This document shows positions 23,410 to 33,520 of a stretch of DNA of 64,000 nt, piece by piece. The position numbers were made by a program, and so were the translations under genes. The notes below the pieces were generated by a model, which saw nothing but the letters and a program-made list of their open reading frames with translations, was not told the origin of the DNA and ran no database searches. Numbering within the stretch: the stretch's first letter is position 1; every line of letters starts with the position of its first letter. Origin of the DNA: Saturnia japonica (taxonomy: Eukaryota > Arthropoda > Insecta > Lepidoptera > Saturniidae); contig CM065324.1 of the NCBI GenBank assembly GCA_033032175.1, forward strand, positions 1,736,001 through 1,800,000, written 5' to 3'.

Positions 23410-24280
23410 TCAATCAATTTCATACATTTTTCTAGGGGGCATTGAATTCCATGCTTCATATAGTTCGTTTTGACTGGTGTTACGTTTGTTTGAGACTTTC
23501 TTTTTAACAATATACCAGAGATTTTCTATCGGGTTTAAATCCGGACTAAAACATATACGCTGTTCGCTAAGGAAACATTTGACGCTATTGGCCGTGTGTT
23601 TAGGTTCATTGTCATGCTGAAAGATCCAGGTTACAGGCAAATGATCGTCCGAGTAGGGGATTATTGTATGCTCTAAGATATTTTTGTATTGCCATTGATC
23701 CATTGTACCTTAAATCTTCCGAACGGGTCCAACTCCACATCGAGAAAAACACCCCCAAACTTTAATGTTACCGCCACCGTGCTTGACTATACTCCTTGTG
23801 TATTTATAATTAAATCATTGTTTACAGGACGTCTAACATAGCACTTTCCATTGGAATTTACCATATTTATTTTTGTTTCATCTGAAAATAAGACTTTGTT
23901 CCAATCAACATATTTTTAGCGAATAATAATCGCTTCTCTGTGTTGTTTAGTAAGAAGCCGGTACCTTTCGAGAGATTCTTCCAAACAATTTAGCATCCAC
24001 TAATCTTCAACGTGTCAGTCTTGACGGGATGTTTCTCGTGTCATCAGGCGAAAAAAACTTCATTTTTAATCTGGTTGGAGCCTTTACTTGGGTCTTTTTT
24101 AGCAACACAAACGATTAGCGTATCTTCTCTGGGAGGGGTTTTTCTTGGCCGAGTCTTTCTAAGAACATTTTCAACAGTTCCATGTGTCTTATAATGATCA
24201 ATTGCATTAAAAACTTTCTTAACAGAATAATTAACAATTATTTGCCTAATTTACGCGTCACAACTTTTATTTTTGCCCAT
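23410..24280 (-). pseudogene. Tc1-like transposase, inactive
   Basis: Starts at the ATG at 24280 with MGKNKSC, then an N-terminal helix-turn-helix region (IVNYSVKKVFNAIDHYKTHG) as in Tc1 transposases. The C-terminal part, 23703 down to 23410, has IFQHDNEPKHTANSVKCF with the second catalytic Asp and SPDLNPIENLW with the final Glu. Stops (one at the tenth codon) and frame changes separate the two parts. The spacing between the second Asp and the Glu is 28 residues instead of the usual 34, so six residues have been lost. Terminal inverted repeats were not identified with confidence. Confidence 0.85.
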
Positions 24281-24474
24281 TTTTAACAAAATAAAATTCA
24301 GATTAAATTTTAAATTGCCGCCAAAGTAATAGAGAAAGCCAAGAAAGAAATGTTATTCTCCAATTTCAAAAAAAGAACGAGCTATGGATGCTTTTTAAAA
24401 TGCTTCTAATAAGGCGTCCAAGCGGCCAGTAACAGAAAATAAACTCCTACATGTGTAAGACTCATTTTGTAATT

Positions 24475-24800
24475 AAAAGTAAGATATGTTTTATATTTTA
24501 TGCATTTAATGAATTTGTATATAAGGAGTAACTTAGGCTACTTTTATTTTATATAAATAACTAGGGTTCCGTTCAAAACTGGTAATGGTGAATCAATTCG
24601 AGAGCTTAAAAGGCTTACGCTGAGTAAACCATAAGATATTTAACAAATTAATGTACTACATAATTTTAGGTATTAAAAAGACCTACAAAAAAGTGAGCGA
24701 GAGCATATGTCTATCTGCTAATAATCCTAGATTAAGCATATAACCGGGAGCAGGAGTAGCACGATTCTGTAATACACGGGAGCGCAGTCGCGGGCAAAGT
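24475..24800 (+). mobile_element. Helitron-like element family A, 3' part
   Basis: Contains GGAGTAACTTAGGCTACTTT and GTAAACCATAAGATATTTAA as in 19474-19860, and continues to GGGAGCGCAGTCGCGGGCAA with AGTTAGT, a Helitron-like tail in which CTAG reads TTAG. Confidence 0.55.
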
Positions 24801-25009
24801 TAGTATCTATATAAAGAAATAACACCAATTTGATAGTAAGTACATACTGTATTTGCATCAATAAAAGGACTCCCAAAATGAAAGGATGGTGAATTCCTTA
24901 CGACTTACGACTGACCAGTCAATATGCATGTGTATTTATTTACTTATCGGAAGATTTACGCAGACTTGTTCGATTCACTGAGCGACTTTTTAGCGTTTAA
25001 CCATTATTT

Positions 25010-25140
25010 TACATAACGATGTGGCCTAAGAATCCCAAGATGGCGACACGCTAAGCCTATTGGATGAACAGTCCCTTAAGTGCAGTTGCTGGAACACACT
25101 TATAGGCTGCTTGGCCACTGATTTTTCAGCTTGAGGTAGG
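25010..25140 (-). repeat. SINE-1 fragment
   Basis: AACGATGTGGCCTAAG, GGCGACACGCTAAGCCTA and CTTAAGTGCAGTTGCTGGAA match SINE-1 in reverse orientation. Confidence 0.65.
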
Positions 25141-25450
25141 TAGTTAACCCACCCTTCTGCGAGGAGGTAATATCGCAGGGGCCGCGAAGAGAGCACGCGA
25201 AAACGATCCTCTGAGCGGCCCTCTCCGCCAAAGACGAACGGGCGGCAGGAGGAGGCGATTCATTCGAGAACTCCCGCCGCCCTAGGCGAACCAGGGAAGA
25301 CGGGTCCGGGGGGCCTGTCTTTCCATTGCACAGGTTCGTCGGCTGTAGGAGACAGTTAGTGTTGTACCGAACTCTGTCCATTTGCGGTGTCCCGGCAGTA
25401 ATAGCTGGGCCGACGTGGTGGAATGCAGAAGGGATTATCCAGGTAAAAAA
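25141..25450. repeat. GC-rich block, probably an old retroposon
   Basis: CpG-rich sequence between repeat copies. A 93-residue minus frame crosses it, but with low-complexity Ser/Arg/Pro content. Repeat origin is inferred from its setting and composition only. Confidence 0.3.
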
Positions 25451-25689
25451 AAAGCTAGTTAGCTTACCCAGCCACTATGCTATAGTTTTATCACGATGTT
25501 TTCTTTCGCCGTAACATGAGGCGCATTGCAGCGATTCTAACTCATGTCGATTGACGCGGTGTCCGTGTACGTTATCACCGATCAGTTCATTTGTTTGATC
25601 GTCCTAATGTGAGTAACCAGCTTTATTACTCAACGTATTATTAACACATTAGGTTAATTTATTTAACCGCAAATTGTATAGATGCCTAC

Positions 25690-25795
25690 TTATTGTTTTT
25701 CGTAAATATTGCTAAAAACAAATGAAAAATAAACTGTTATTATGACATTAGAAACAGACACTTCAATTTTATTAATTGTATGTATAGATAATAAA
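25690..25795 (-). mobile_element. Helitron-like 5' fragment, family A
   Basis: On the minus strand, CAATTAATAAAATTGAAGTG after TCTATACATA matches the start of the copy at 19474. Confidence 0.45.
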
Positions 25796-25879
25796 TGATA
25801 TTATGAAGAATGTTAAGTATGAGGTCGGGCGGATATAGAAATAGAGGAAGACCAAAGAAAGCTGAATGGATTGTGTGAG

Positions 25880-26500
25880 GAATTATCTCTATTACATCTC
25901 GGAGACTCGGAATCCTGAAGAGGGTGCGATTGTATTTCAGGCCCGGTCAGCTGTATGGAATAGTGTTCGCATCTCTGGGATGGATCCGCAAAATACCTCC
26001 TCGATGCTTTAGACAGGTTGCAGAGACGGTCTGTTCACATTGTTAATGATGCAGACGTTACCACATACGTCGGAGCCGCTTCAGCTGCGCAGGAACATCG
26101 CCTTGCTAAGTGTATTATATCGTCTGTATCGTGATGCGTGTTCTGAAGAGCTATTCAATCTAATACCATCCTCTCTCTTCCATAACGGAACCACACGCAC
26201 TGGGCTTCGGAGTGAAGTTTTTACGGTAACCTTCATCTCGGTACGAACTAAAAAGTTCTCTATGTCTTATCTTTGTCGTACCGTGAAGCTGTGGAAACTT
26301 CTCCTGGCCAATGTGTTCCCTCCTTCTTACGGCTTGGGGTCCTTTATGCGTAACGTGATGAGATTTTATGCAGGTCGACATGACAGCGGCGACAGCCGAT
26401 GGATTTAGATCTCTCGGTGGTCATCGTTTTGTTTGGACTGTGCTGTGCTTACCATCAAGGACAGTAACCGTCAATGTGCCGAGGTATTATAAAAAAAAAT
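25880..26500 (+). pseudogene. LINE RT C-terminus and 3' end, family L (best copy)
   Basis: The frame at 26040-26408 contains LRRNIALLSVLYRLYRDA, EELFNLIPSS, CRTVKLWKLL and FPPSYGLGSFMRN. These are the signature of the C-terminal end of a non-LTR reverse transcriptase (Jockey/CR1 group), with a frame change near 26040 relative to the preceding part. The 3' end follows with GGTGGTCATCGTTTTGTTTG and an A-rich tail at about 26490. Other copies of this family are at 7191, 13300, 15585 and 22430. Palm and endonuclease are absent. Confidence 0.75.
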
Positions 26501-26765
26501 ATATATATATCGCCAGTATGTATACTACATCACTTGCCGTCACTTTCCACTGATTGCCAATGGCAATGTTTTAAGGGGTTTTATAGTACGATGACACTTG
26601 CCGGGGGTAATATTCAATTGAACGTATTACTAACACAAAAATTTTAGCTTTCTGAACTTATTCTCCATATAAACTTTAACCATGCCAGATCGCGCAGTCC
26701 TCCCTGCACGCAAATATCCTTATAAAAGAGTCGGAAGTTTCCCTTAGGTATTAATATATAAAATA

Positions 26766-27063
26766 GAAGCAATGATAGCTCAGTTGGTAGCGTGTACGGA
26801 CTCCGAGTCGATCGACATGAGTTCGAATCCCTGCAATGTGCCTGAGCGCCCGGTGAAGGAAAACTACGTGATGAAACCATAGCATTGTGGTAGAGCTTTT
26901 TCTAATGTCCGCCTGGCTAGCTACCACCCTCAAGTAATAAATCTGTTCTCGAGCTGCACTTGAGAGCCACTCTTCTATTAGGTTTAGCGTGCTTCCATCA
27001 TGAGCCACACGATCATGAAAATTGTGGCGACAACGCTAAAACCTATAACGATAAAAAAAAAAA
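26766..27063 (+). repeat. SINE-1, full-length copy (tRNA-derived)
   Basis: The head is tRNA-like: box A as TAGCTCAGTTGGTAG at about 26775-26790 and box B as GAGTTCGAATCC at about 26819-26830. The body (CACTTGAGAGCCACTC, TTAGGTTTAGCGTGCTTCC) leads to an A-rich tail ending at about 27063. At least seven other pieces occur in the window in both orientations. It is not a functional tRNA: the acceptor stem does not pair and the body continues for about 220 bp. Confidence 0.85.
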
Positions 27064-27140
27064 TAAGAGGTGTGAACACTGAGATGACAATAGAGCAGAG
27101 TAAAGTGGAAGAGGGAAACATGTTGTGCTGACTCTACTTA

Positions 27141-27335
27141 GACTGCGTTCACATGGCATTGTGTAATTCACATTTTTTTTTTCAGTATACGTTTTAATGT
27201 ATAACACAGTAAGTAGCGCATACACTGTAAACAGAACTGTTCTCACGTCCTTTGCAGTACAAACATTATATTATTATGAGAAAACGTAACCGTAGGAAAA
27301 ATGTGAAGTAGGTACAATGCCATGTGAACGCAATC
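27141..27335. mobile_element. MITE with TTA target duplication (Harbinger-like)
   Basis: Terminal inverted repeats GACTGCGTTCACATGGCATT and, at the right, its counterpart ending TGCCATGTGAACGCAATC. TTA flanks both sides (27138-27140, 27336-27338). The 195-bp size and TWA duplication fit a PIF/Harbinger MITE unrelated in sequence to 17000-17420. Confidence 0.85.
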
Positions 27336-27741
27336 TTAATTAGGAAAAAGGTAAGAAGTATATCTAAAAAAAAAATTAACCATATTTTTTCTTACCTCGA
27401 ATTATGCTACATCTTAACAAAATAAAGTACTATGTAATAAATTAGTACATTTTACTTTCAAATTTACGTAATATAGTATCGAAATAGACCAAATTTCTAC
27501 ATGTAAGTACGTCCTATAGATTGAAAAAACACGTGCGCTCGATAACTTGAAGTAAAGATCGTCGATGAATACGAAATAAGCAAAAGCGAATTTGCAGAAT
27601 CACAATTAGTCATACGATATCTGTACGAAGAAATAAATAATTATTTTCCTTGTCGTTAACTATTTAGGAATACAATTTATAGGTACTTACTTAACTCAAT
27701 ATTCATCTGTATCGTGCAAATATAATTCCAAACAACACATA

Positions 27742-28473
27742 TACAGGGTTATTGGTAGTGGTAGTTCGACGTATTCCCGTTAGGAGGTGATAGGAGTGAC
27801 TATATGTGATAATTTTAAACTCCATATGCATTATGAAAAAGTGAACCACTTTTGAGTTATCATGTTTTTTAGCTTATTTCAAAATAAGTCAAAAGTGCAA
27901 CATCAAAAATGTATTTAAAAAAATTATCTAATAAAGTCTCATTTTTTTCTTCTGATTTATAAAAATGATAAAACACTGGTTATTTATCAATATTACAACA
28001 ACATTTATAGGTCCAAATTAAAAATTCGAATTATTTCCAATAGAATGCCTTAAAAACAAAAAAAAGCGTTATGAAACTTGGTTTGCAGATTATTTTAAAA
28101 CATAACCGCTTTCTTAGCTCTCCAACAATGCATAAACTAGGAACTTTCAAAGAAACTGAAAAAAAATATCACAAGGGAAGCGGGCGGTAATTGGTATTCG
28201 AACTAAACTTAAAAAATCGCTGTTTGAATATCTTGCAAATAAGTTTAATGCGTATCTAAGCCAATGCATGAAGCAAACTGACAGGTTAAGAAAGAAAAAA
28301 CAAAGTTTTCAAAGAGTTCTTTTTCAAAAACTTTTCACGCGTTCCATAAATTCTTGCAGAATATTCTCTTGGGAAATTATATGGGAAACATTGAATTAAC
28401 AATTTATTGCTCTAAGCTCATAATATTTCTCATACCAAATACAAATCCTCTATCTATCACTGGGCGCCCTGTA
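27742..28473. mobile_element. TA-flanked element with short inverted ends
   Basis: TACAGGG at the left and CCCTGTA at the right, both flanked by TA (27740-27741 and 28474-28475), enclose 732 bp with no long reading frame. This fits a non-autonomous Tc1/mariner-type element, but the inverted repeat is only 7 bp. Confidence 0.5.
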
Positions 28474-28950
28474 TATTTATAGGAGCACCGCCGCCACGCC
28501 GCCGTCTATGACGACCAATCGTATGATGACACGTGACATTCGATAGTGAGGTCATCGTCAAGTAGAGTCAGACGAGAGTCTTTTAATGTGGCGATACAAA
28601 AGTAAAAAAATCAACTTAATCACAACGAAATACCTTAATCATGTAATCAAAGCACAAAAACACTCACGAACGTTTACATAGAAAAAATTTCGCAACTCGT
28701 CCTCACGTATGACCGCAGAGCCTAGACGTTTATTAAGTAACTGCGGTTTAGGCAATGAACAATACGAGTCTAACTTGGACAAATTATTCATCACGCCGCT
28801 TTTAAATCCATTAACAATAACCACTTCTAATATAAACCTATTATATTTATGTACTTACCTACTAAAAGGAAAACACAATACTTCCGGAAATTTTTCTAAC
28901 TAATTTGATTCGGCAAATCATGAATATTAATTTAGGATGATCTGTCATTA
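28474..28950. other. No gene; short CpG-rich stretch
   Basis: 28485-28590 is richer in GC (GCCGCCACGCCGCCG) than its flanks. No exon supported. Confidence 0.3.
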
Positions 28951-29776
28951 TCTATATTAATAAATCTGTTGTTCTTCTGTCTGTACAGGTAATTTTTCTT
29001 TTGGTGTTATAATATATTGGTTTTCACCGCACCCTGTTATAAATAATCCAACATATAATTGCTTACCCATAGAAACCCATGCACAGAAATCTGTGGGCCT
29101 TAGATACGAAACAAAACTGAAACCGATCATAAATCAACCAACCAGTACCAACAGGTACTACCAAAATTACCTGCTTAGTACTAATCAAGAATTCTATAGT
29201 AATATAATAAAGCGGAAAAGTTTTATTAACTGTTTGTTTGTATATGATAGCCAGACTCTCGAAGAATAGTATAGGTTATTTAAGATTACGTTACAACTCT
29301 CAGATAGCTTTAAATAATGATTTTTGTCGGAAGTCGAGACCTTCCCGAACTGCTTAAACCGCGTGCGTTAGCGTAATCGTTAATGATACGGAAATACAAT
29401 GTTCTACAATAATAATAGTCCTTAGTATATCCAAAAAAAGTCAGCAATAGCATATACGTATCTCTTATACATAAGCCACAATAAGGTATTTTGTGACAAA
29501 GATTTGTTGAAAATTAAAAAGTGATTTATGCATTATTTTTAGACATAGCATATTAATCCTTACAAACAAAAGTTACTTTATCACAAAGACAATTTTATGA
29601 AGTTAAATTTTGTTCTTTAGAGTATGCTTTTTGGACGCATAGTTTAGGAGATATGGAAAAATTAAAATAATTTGTACTTGCGGGAAGAAATATTATGATA
29701 GACTACATGGGTGCGTGGGCGGCGCGGTGTTTGTCGGATAAAATTAACACGGGTGAAACCGTGGGGCACAAGCTAG
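28951..29776 (+). mobile_element. Helitron, possibly composite
   Basis: 5' TCTATATTAATAAATCTGTT after A and 3' GGGGCACAAGCTAG before T. The start matches the Helitron at 43449, whereas the last 550 bp match the tail at 31220-31770, so this may be one element with an exchanged end or two joined fragments. Confidence 0.6.
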
Positions 29777-31200
29777 TAGAAAATAATCTACAGTTCGTCT
29801 CTACTCGCCTCTCGGCAATGCTCGGTGCTCTGTTCTCGTCCAGCAGCCAGGGTTATGCGTCACACTACTCGTACACGACTCGGGCCACAACTGCTAGTCA
29901 TAGAGACTTGAATGAAGTGTTGAATTATTCTAATTTTCCATTATCACCTAAACTTGCCTAAATTGCTTAGTTGTTTGTTAGTATACTCTGAACATTATGA
30001 GTCTCAAAGCAGTCTATGGCTACCATATAACCGACCGAGCATTTGCTAATTTGCCTCTCGACGCTGCCTCGCAAGGCTTGCTCGCTCGGCTGCTCGTTCA
30101 GTCAGTACGCGGCTGTAACTTTACAAGTGCTTTAAATTAATTTTAAAAAAAATCTCTCCAGCGTCGCTTATGTCACCATTGTCCCCTTACATCGTTTCTC
30201 CATAACATATGACCCACATAAACAATAAGGATGTTTAACAATAAAACCGTTTCACGAACGATTTAGACGATAATGTAGGACGCAATTGAGGAATTGGCAT
30301 CAATTCAGGCCAACGGCAGTGGCACTTCGTACTGCGAACACGATTGCTTTAATAGATATGTCTACTCAGAATTTTATTATTGATTTCCAATAAAAATATA
30401 TCGTTAAGTTTTAAACGAAAATAGCTCGGTACCGATTTGCCGGACAAACAACCTCAAGAATCATGTAGAGTAAGTTTTATCTTCAAAGGGGTGAATGACA
30501 GTGATGCCTGAATTATTTAAAAAATAAAAAATACATTCAAATTGATAACCTCCGTCATTTTTTGAAGTCGATTAAAAAGTTACTAGAATTTAATATCGAA
30601 CGTGTACAAGAAGAAGTTATTTCAAGGTGAACATAATGTAAACACTTACTACGATCACTTAAAGAGTTAACGGCCTGTAAAGGTCAAACTTTTTTTCCGG
30701 GGTCGCGTCGCGGCGTGATCGCCTTTCGAACCGGTTCGGAAAAAACCTTTCACGGAATTCTCCGGACTTTCGACGATAGTACATTCACGACACCTACCTA
30801 AGTACCTGTTTCTCAAAAGCGTTTAACGGAAAAGTGACACCTTGACTTTCAAGTAAAGTGTACTCATGTAAAGAGCACTAAAATGGTTGTTGGAAAGAAA
30901 AATTAATTCATTAACCCGACTATCAAACTGTTATTGCAAGATATACCTATATCTACCTATACCTTGTGGTTAATAACACGCACTGGCACGAGCGACGTTC
31001 CGTTTTAGTGTACCTCATAATGAAAAAACGGAACCCTTATAGGATCACTTTGTTGTCCGGCAGTCTGTCTGTCCGTGGGTCACAAGACACCTTTTCTCGA
31101 AAACGACGATATATAAAGTTCAAATTAATATCATATAGTAAGGTCTAAGGCCATACTGTCGTAAAAATATCCTTTCTAGATTAACGCATTAAAGACATAC
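29777..31200. other. No gene; Grainyhead-like palindrome
   Basis: Contains a CpG-rich patch at about 30700-30780 with the palindrome CGAACCGGTTCG at 30727-30738. A family B/C trace lies at 30430-30580. No exon could be supported. Confidence 0.3.
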
Positions 31201-31205
31201 GGCCC

Positions 31206-31770
31206 TTTATATTTAAAAAAATCCCGTGGATTTGTTTGTTTGTTTAAACACGCTAATCTCTGAAACTACCAATCGGATTCGAAAAATTATTTTTGTATAT
31301 GATAGCCAGATTCACGAGAAATAGTATAAACTATGTAACATTAGGCTACAACTCTCAGCTAGCCTAAAATATCGATTTTTGTTAAGTCGGAAGTGAAAGC
31401 CCTCTCGAACTGCTTTATCCGCGTACTCTGGCGTAATGATACGTAAATACAATGTATTACAAAAATATCGGTCCTAAGTATATCTAAATAAAAGTCCGCG
31501 ATAGCATATGCCTATCTCTTATACGTAAGACACAATAAAGTATTTTGCGAAAAAGATTTTGTTTAAGATTAAAAATTCATTTATGAGCATTATTTTTAGC
31601 CATTTTGCTTTTTATAGTATGTTATTTGAACACATAGTTTAGGAGATAATTAAAAATTAAAATAATTTGTACTTGCGCGAAGAACAATTATGATAAACTA
31701 CACGGATGCATTGGCGGCGCGGTGTTTGTCGGATAAAATTAACACTGGTGAAACCGTAGGGCACAGCTAG
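31206..31770 (+). mobile_element. Helitron 3' part
   Basis: From CCGTGGATTTGTTTGTTTG through GGATAAAATTAACACTGG to GGGCACAGCTAG, followed by T. The exact 5' TC end is not visible. Close to 28951-29776 over the last 550 bp. Confidence 0.65.
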
Positions 31771-32023
31771 TTATTAATAAAATGATATTTTTTGTATCAT
31801 ACTTTTTAAACATTACTAGTATCTGGCGCTCGCCGTCTCCCGCTGTTTCTTATCACAAGCTAAACCTAACCCAAACCAGCCCCACAACTGTGAATTGAAC
31901 AGGTTCCGGTTACATCGATAAACTTTGGTCATCATCTAGAGATTAAGTTAACCTTAACCTCCGTCTTTTTTTGAAGTCTGGTTAAACACAGTTTACGGTA
32001 GTCAAAGATAATGACCACATTAA

Positions 32024-32385
32024 TCTATATATTAATACGTGAAGCAAAAGCTTTCGGTACCTTTTTAGGAGTATCGCGTGCACGGAAAAAGGCTGTGATT
32101 TGGCATGTTTAACGTTTATATGGAGAAGGAGTGTAGAAAGCTAAAATTGGTCTATTAATATCTGTTACTAATATATTAAATTAAATAAATCAATGCTGCG
32201 AATCCTAAAGCGACCAGTGCCATTGAACTTAGACCTCTCAAAATATTGACATTGTCACTCAACGAAAAGTGATAGCAAGTGGTGTAGAATATATTCATTG
32301 TTTATGAATACTGTAAATGTCAAACAGAAAATAGTGTCTGATCAAAAAGTCGCTGGTCGAATTTCAACCTTAGGGCAATCGCTAG
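32024..32385 (+). mobile_element. Non-autonomous Helitron, full length
   Basis: Starts TCTATATATTAATACGTGAA after A, ends CAATCGCTAG before T, 362 bp. Sister of 12075-12427; internal GTGTCTGATCAAAAAGTCGC and GTCACTCAACGAAAAGTGAT are shared or nearly so. Confidence 0.85.
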
Positions 32386-33365
32386 TAATTGTAATTGCAT
32401 AGTTATATTTGAGTGAGGAATTTATTTTAAATATATTTTATCTTATATTATAATTATTACATAATATTGTAATCATCAATTATATAGAGATCTATTTACG
32501 TAAATTGCTTAGATTTTGAGATAAGCTATTCATAAATGTCTTATATTTTGTAATTTAGTATATTTACTACAACTCCCTAACAGTTATCGCGGTCATTAAA
32601 TGCATTTATAAAAGTTTATTTTACAACGATTTTCTTTAAATAGCATGGACGTAGTTAAAGCGGGACAACGTGGTCACCGCTGACCCTACAAAACACATTG
32701 CTAACCTTACAAAAATCGATGGATAGTATTGAATGAATATACCGTTTTTATCCTTTTCATCATCCAAAAATTTGGCTTTTAGTGGCTGATCATCTGGCAG
32801 AAATCTAGGAAATTCGCTAGCTACGCAAATAGTCAATCATATTGCTCAGTATATCATATTTGACATTAAGTGCATTTAACACATTTTACATGTACATATA
32901 AAATATTTCATCATATTTCTATTTCAAAACAACACAAAAACACGACCGTACGCTTTGATGAGTTTAATTAGAATTATTATAAAACATTTTGTTCAGATAT
33001 TGAGTATCCATAATAATCAAACAAAGATCACATCATAATTCCAATTCAAACTTCACAGAAGTCAGTCTTCATACCCCTATACTTCCACCACTCTATAATT
33101 CATTTATTTACGAACCAAATCACGTTTCGCAATAAATTAATGTGTATGTAGTCTGCCTGTGAAATCGTGCCATCGTTTTTCTGCTAATTCGACATTGTCT
33201 ATGACTGAATCGCATTCCTGGATATCCCAATAGTTCAAATGTGGTTTTGATAAAACACTTTTGATTAATTAACAAGGAGTCTGACTCAACGAGTACTGTA
33301 TATCGGATAATGCTATTAAATTATTACAGGTCTTAATACAATGCTTAACAATAAGATGTCAAAAG
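32386..33365. other. AT-rich DNA with one exon-like minus frame
   Basis: A minus-strand frame at about 32751-32822 reads PRFLPDDQPLKAKFLDDE with protein-like composition and ends next to a GT. It is not assigned to any gene. The rest is AT-rich. Confidence 0.25.
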
Positions 33366-33520
33366 TGATCTTGTTGCGCAGTGGTATTAAGCCATAGGTA
33401 TTGAACCGAGAGGTCCCAGGTTCGATCCCCGCACTTGACTGACTTTTTTGTGATGAGCATAATAAAATTGTCAATTGTGTGTCTGGGTGTTAAATACTTA
33501 CTATATATGTATATATATCA
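33366..33520 (+). repeat. SINE-2 remnant (second tRNA-derived family)
   Basis: Head TTGCGCAGTGGTATTAAG, box B-like GGTCCCAGGTTCGATCCCCG, then the body TTTTGTGATGAGCATAATAA. The head and order fit a lepidopteran-type tRNA-derived SINE distinct from SINE-1. Degraded; no functional tRNA fold is expected. Confidence 0.7.

Noticed and set aside
25100..25381. 93-residue minus frame in a GC-rich block
   Set aside because: Low-complexity composition and overlap with a SINE-1 fragment; no protein family recognised.
26773..26840. A functional tRNA gene
   Set aside because: Boxes A and B are present, but no acceptor stem pairs and the sequence continues as a repeated SINE body.
29695..29961. 88-residue frame with Ser/Ala-rich end
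   Set aside because: The first half is the Helitron tail (to 29776); the rest has no recognisable protein feature.
33366..33450. A functional tRNA gene
   Set aside because: Same reasoning: box B-like sequence with a degraded head and a SINE body with TGTGATGAGCA.
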